Shown: one piece after another, positions 6,217-9,082 of the stretch
How the letters are laid out: each line of letters starts with the position of its first letter
How positions within the stretch are numbered: position 1 is the stretch's first letter
Source of the DNA: CAZTKP01 sp964614215
Lineage (GTDB): Bacteria > UBP6 > UBA1177
Direction: 5' to 3'
Assembly: GCA_964614215.1 (NCBI GenBank)
Contig: CAZTKP010000111.1
Span: forward strand, 1 to 9,082
Length of the DNA: 9,082 nucleotides
Position numbers and translations under genes: made by a program
Notes under the pieces: generated by a model
Seen by the model: the letters and a program-made list of their open reading frames with translations, nothing else
Told to the model about the DNA's origin: nothing
The model's database searches: none

Positions 6217-7614
6217 ATGAAAAAGCTAATTAAGTTGTCAATTTTATTAATGATTTCCGCATTCTACAGTTTTACTGCTTTTGCGGAAACAATGACGATC
6301 GGCGAAGTGATAAAGACCGCTTTAGAACAGAACCTTCAGATACAGTCAGGAAAATCAGAAGAAAAATATCAGTCCTATCTTTCAAAAAGCATCCGAGGAA
6401 AATATCTTCCGACATTAAAAGTGTCGGCAAGTGCCCTTTTGTGGGATGAAGAGAATAAAACCAAAATGGATCTTCCTGTTCTTGACACACTTATTCAGGA
6501 AATAATGCCTACTCTGTCACAGGAGAGCAGACAGAGAATCCAGAGTGCAGCCTCAGAAAGTTCGGGAATCACTCTGCATGATAAACAAAGTTACAAAATG
6601 TCAGCTACAATTATTCAGCCTGTTCTGTCTCTTTACGGAATATACAATTTACACAATGCTTCGTTAAAAATGAAAAAAGCAGCAGAATACGATACGATAA
6701 AAATACAAAGAGAGCTTCAGAGAGATATCGCGAAAGTATATTTCGGAATGCTCTCTGCAATTGAAAACGAAAAAAGTCTTGATGCGGCAATTGACCAGAT
6801 AGAAAAGACATATCCTGTGGTTCAGGCACTTATTGATGAAGGACGTGTTGAACCCAATGCACTACTTAAACTGAAACTGCAGAAATCAGATTTTGAAAAG
6901 ACAAAAATGTCGATTTCTATTGCAATTCAGAATTCAAAACTTATTTTAAACATGATCTTAAACAGAGATCTTGACTCACCCCTTCAACCTGTATGGAATG
7001 ATGAATATTATCAGACTGTTGAAAAAACCATAACTACTGAGGATAATTCAAAAGACACAGCCGTTTTTTTTAATAAAATACCGGAAATAAAAAGTATGGA
7101 AGAAAAACTAAGTGCTTTAAAATCCAACAAGCATGCGGCAATATCATCGTTTCTTCCTGAACTGAACCTTGTATTAAATTATGACCTTCAGGAAGGATTC
7201 GGAGATATGCAGCCCCAAAACCAGCTTTATGCCGGAATACTTTTTTCATGGAATGTCTGGGAATGGGGAAACGGATTCTATAAAATAAAAGCGGCAGAAA
7301 CACAGACAGCAAAAACTCAGATAAATCTGGCCCTTTTGAAATCCGGGAAAATTCTTGAGATCAAACAGCTGGAAAACTCTCTCAAAAAAGCACTCGCAGA
7401 AATAAAGAACGGAGAAATTCAGGTTAAATATGCAAAAGAAAGTCTCAGAATTGAGGAAGAACTTTTCAAAGCAGGCACCTCGACAACAACAGAGCTTCTT
7501 CAAGCACAAACTTTTTCAGTAAAAGCTGAAAACGACCTGAACATTAAAAAAGCTGAACTGTGCTCTTTTTACATTGAATTTATTCTTTCTACCGGCCATG
7601 ATTTTATTCCTTAA
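6217..7614 (+). CDS. TolC-like outer-membrane efflux protein
   Basis: A 465-aa outer-membrane channel that completes the tripartite pump. A Sec signal peptide is clear: KKLIK, a hydrophobic core, then a probable cleavage AFA-ET after residue 23. The mature protein starts with MTIGEVIKTALEQN, the usual first helix of outer-membrane efflux proteins. The two internal repeats each have a beta-hairpin region. One is near residues 128-140 (ATIIQPVLSLYG) and the other near 335-360, where WNVWEWGNG is seen. Long heptad-rich helices form the periplasmic tunnel, and a typical late motif EELFKAGTSTTTELLQAQ is present. The ribosome binding site GGAG at 6206-6209 lies in the end of the pump gene, and the intergenic gap is 2 nt. 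The C-terminus (HDFIP) is short compared with E. coli TolC. Confidence 0.93.
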   Translation: MKKLIKLSILLMISAFYSFTAFAETMTIGEVIKTALEQNLQIQSGKSEEKYQSYLSKSIRGKYLPTLKVSASALLWDEENKTKMDLPVLDTLIQEIMPTLSQESRQRIQSAASESSGITLHDKQSYKMSATIIQPVLSLYGIYNLHNASLKMKKAAEYDTIKIQRELQRDIAKVYFGMLSAIENEKSLDAAIDQIEKTYPVVQALIDEGRVEPNALLKLKLQKSDFEKTKMSISIAIQNSKLILNMILNRDLDSPLQPVWNDEYYQTVEKTITTEDNSKDTAVFFNKIPEIKSMEEKLSALKSNKHAAISSFLPELNLVLNYDLQEGFGDMQPQNQLYAGILFSWNVWEWGNGFYKIKAAETQTAKTQINLALLKSGKILEIKQLENSLKKALAEIKNGEIQVKYAKESLRIEEELFKAGTSTTTELLQAQTFSVKAENDLNIKKAELCSFYIEFILSTGHDFIP

Positions 7615-7652
7615 TAAATTCAGGTTTTTATCATATTTATCTTTAAATAAGA

Positions 7653-7703
7653 TTGACATGTCCGATTTTAATTCGGATAATGGTGTCGGAATTAAGTTTT
7701 TTG
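7653..7703 (+). promoter_or_regulatory. Promoter and operator module of hcp (copy 2 of 2)
   Basis: TTGACA at 7653-7658, a 17-bp spacer and GATAAT at 7676-7681 predict a start near 7688. The block is a near-copy of 41-91 (48 of 51 bases; differences at 7659, 7669 and 7684), and similarity stops after the six-T run. The untranslated leader would be about 64 nt, ending with GGGAG at 7741-7745 before the ATG at 7752. In this copy the -35 box joins the palindrome to give the perfect 8-mer GACATGTC at 7655-7662; in copy 1 its centre is changed (GACAAGTC). Confidence 0.85.
7661..7677. promoter_or_regulatory. Spacer palindrome upstream of hcp, predicted operator
   Basis: TCCGATTTTAATTCGGA keeps both 5-bp arms (TCCGA/TCGGA) at the same spacing as copy 1. 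The two positions that differ within or next to the operator lie outside the arms: 7669 at its centre and 7659 just before it. The third half-site, TCGGA at 7686-7690, is also conserved at the predicted start. Conserved arms with changes outside them fit a protein-binding site, but two copies are weak evidence. Confidence 0.65.
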
Positions 7704-7751
7704 TACGTTAAATATTTTATTTTTGAGAAACTTTAACTCAGGGAGAGTAAA

Positions 7752-9082
7752 ATGACTGGAAAAATGTTCTGTTTTCAATGTCAGGAAGCAAACGGCAACA
7801 AAGGTTGCACAATGGGTGGAATGTGCGGTAAGAAAAGTGATACTGCCAACCTGCAGGATCTTCTCATCCACACTTTGAAAGGCATTTCCTTCTGGTATAA
7901 CACCGGAAAAAAGATGGATATGGACCTTTATGATGAAAAGACCGGTGTCTTTGTTGCCAAAGCACTTTTCACGACTATCACAAACGCCAACTTCGACAAT
8001 GACTTTTTCATAAAAAAGATCAAAGAGGCTGTTGATGTCCGTGAAGACATGAAAGTTAAGTTCGACAAGGCATATCGGGCACGTTTTAACAACGCATGGC
8101 TTGGAGCAGTGCCGGATTGTGCTAAATTCAAAGCTTTTACAGATGAAGATATCAATGCAAAGGCTGAAAGTAAAGATGCTTCGATTCTAAAAACAGAAAA
8201 TGAGGATGTGAGAAGTCTCAGAGAACTGACGATCTACGGACTTAAAGGTATGGCGGCTTATGCTGACCACGCTCATGTTCTCGGTAAGAACGATATGAAC
8301 ATCTTTGATTTCATTATGGTTGGTCTTGCAAAAACTGTTGATAACTCGCTTACAGCTGATGAACTTGTTGCTCTCGTTATGGAAACAGGCGGGAAAGGCG
8401 TTGAGGTTATGGCTCTTCTTGATGCCGCCAACACTGAAGCTTACGGCCATCCTGAGATCACTGAAGTCAATATCGGAGTCAGAAATAACCCGGGAATTCT
8501 TATTTCAGGTCACGACCTTAAAGATCTTGAGGAACTTCTTGAGCAGACAAAAGGAACAGGAGTTGACGTTTATACTCACAGTGAAATGCTTCCGGGCCAC
8601 TACTACCCTTTCTTTAAAAAGTATGACAACTTTGCAGGGAACTATGGAAACGCCTGGTGGAAACAGAATGCTGAGTTTGAATCTTTCAACGGCCCGATCC
8701 TTATGACCACGAACTGCATCACGCCTCCGAAAGCAACTTATAAAGATAAGGTTTTCACAACAGGTAATGCTGGCTTTTCAGGAGTAAAACATATTGAAGA
8801 TAGAAAAGTTGACGGCGTTAAAGATTTTTCAGCAATTATTGAACTTGCTAAAACATGTGACGCTCCGACAGAGATAGAGACAGGAAAGATCGTCGGTGGA
8901 TTCGCAAGAAATCAGGTCATGGCTCTTGCCGACAAGGTCATTGACGCTGTTAAAGCAGGTGCTGTAAAAAGATTTGTCGTGATGGCGGGATGCGACGGAA
9001 GACACAAGGAGAGAAGCTACTTCACAGAAGTTGCCGAAAAGCTTCCTGAAGGAACGATCATCCTTACGGCAGGTTGTGCAAA
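7752..9082 (+). CDS. hcp: Hybrid cluster protein (hydroxylamine reductase / NO reductase), 3'-truncated by window end
   Basis: The first 443 codons of the hybrid cluster protein, about 80% of a typical 540-550-aa anaerobe form; the reading frame is open at the right edge. The enzyme is cytoplasmic, reduces hydroxylamine in vitro, and is linked to NO detoxification and protein S-nitrosylation in other bacteria. The N-terminal cluster motif is C7-x2-C10-x8-C19-x5-C25, the class I spacing found in strict anaerobes such as Desulfovibrio rather than the E. coli class II spacing. Hybrid-cluster ligands align by motif and spacing with the D. vulgaris enzyme: His254 (SGHDL), Glu278 (SEMLP), Cys322 (TTNC), Cys414 (AGCDG, the persulfide cysteine) and Cys442 (TAGCAK). 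The remaining Cys, Glu and Lys ligands lie beyond the window. The start is set by GGGAG at 7741-7745. No reductase partner such as hcr is seen in the window; the protein encoded at 108-959 is the candidate electron donor. Confidence 0.96.
   Translation, partial: MTGKMFCFQCQEANGNKGCTMGGMCGKKSDTANLQDLLIHTLKGISFWYNTGKKMDMDLYDEKTGVFVAKALFTTITNANFDNDFFIKKIKEAVDVREDMKVKFDKAYRARFNNAWLGAVPDCAKFKAFTDEDINAKAESKDASILKTENEDVRSLRELTIYGLKGMAAYADHAHVLGKNDMNIFDFIMVGLAKTVDNSLTADELVALVMETGGKGVEVMALLDAANTEAYGHPEITEVNIGVRNNPGILISGHDLKDLEELLEQTKGTGVDVYTHSEMLPGHYYPFFKKYDNFAGNYGNAWWKQNAEFESFNGPILMTTNCITPPKATYKDKVFTTGNAGFSGVKHIEDRKVDGVKDFSAIIELAKTCDAPTEIETGKIVGGFARNQVMALADKVIDAVKAGAVKRFVVMAGCDGRHKERSYFTEVAEKLPEGTIILTAGCA

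Noticed and set aside
7615..7652. Intrinsic terminator after the channel gene
   Set aside because: The stretch is AT-rich with a five-T run but has no stem of more than three or four pairs before it.
7707..7737. Inverted repeat GTTAAA/TTTAAC in the hcp leader
   Set aside because: It has only six AT-rich pairs around a 19-base loop, which is expected by chance in such AT-rich DNA. It is not conserved in the other leader.
8305..8706. A 133-codon open frame on the + strand
   Set aside because: It lies wholly inside hcp in another frame, has no ribosome binding site, and its translation resembles no protein family.

Overview
This window looks like chromosomal DNA from an anaerobic, diderm (Gram-negative-type) bacterium. 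The signs are a low-GC composition with heavy AGA and ATA codon use, a ferredoxin-type iron-sulfur protein, a hybrid cluster protein (Hcp) with the cysteine spacing typical of strict anaerobes, and a full envelope-spanning RND efflux system with an outer-membrane channel. TGA is used as a stop codon (cupin, adaptor), so the code is standard. The proteins resemble those of Desulfobacterota and similar anaerobes, but no lineage can be fixed from sequence alone.

All genes are on the + strand in three transcription units. (1) Bases 41-1317: promoter, an iron-sulfur protein of the type found beside hcp in sulfate reducers (108-959), and a small cupin (973-1317). (2) Bases 1360-7614: promoter with an overlapping palindrome, then a tightly packed tetR - membrane fusion protein - RND pump - TolC-like channel operon, with junctions of 2-nt gap, ATGA overlap and 2-nt gap. 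(3) Bases 7653 to the right edge: promoter and hcp, truncated by the window end after about 443 codons.

The most notable feature is non-coding. The promoters of units 1 and 3 are nearly identical over 51 bp (48/51 matches), although they lie 7.6 kb apart and drive unrelated genes. Each has TTGACA, a 17-bp spacer and GATAAT. A TCCGA-N7-TCGGA inverted repeat sits inside the spacer, running into the -10 box, and a third TCGGA half-site lies at the expected transcription start. This predicts one dedicated regulator controlling both hcp and the iron-sulfur protein/cupin pair, most likely in response to nitrosative or redox stress. The regulator is not in the window.

The RND operon has its own, different promoter and a probable TetR autoregulatory operator. 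It sits between the two members of the presumed Hcp regulon, either by insertion into an ancestral frdx-hcp locus or as a functional partner. There is no non-coding gap above 300 bp. The two longer ones (1318-1425 and 7615-7751) hold promoters, and I see no convincing intrinsic terminator in either. No RNA genes, insertion sequences or CRISPR arrays were seen.
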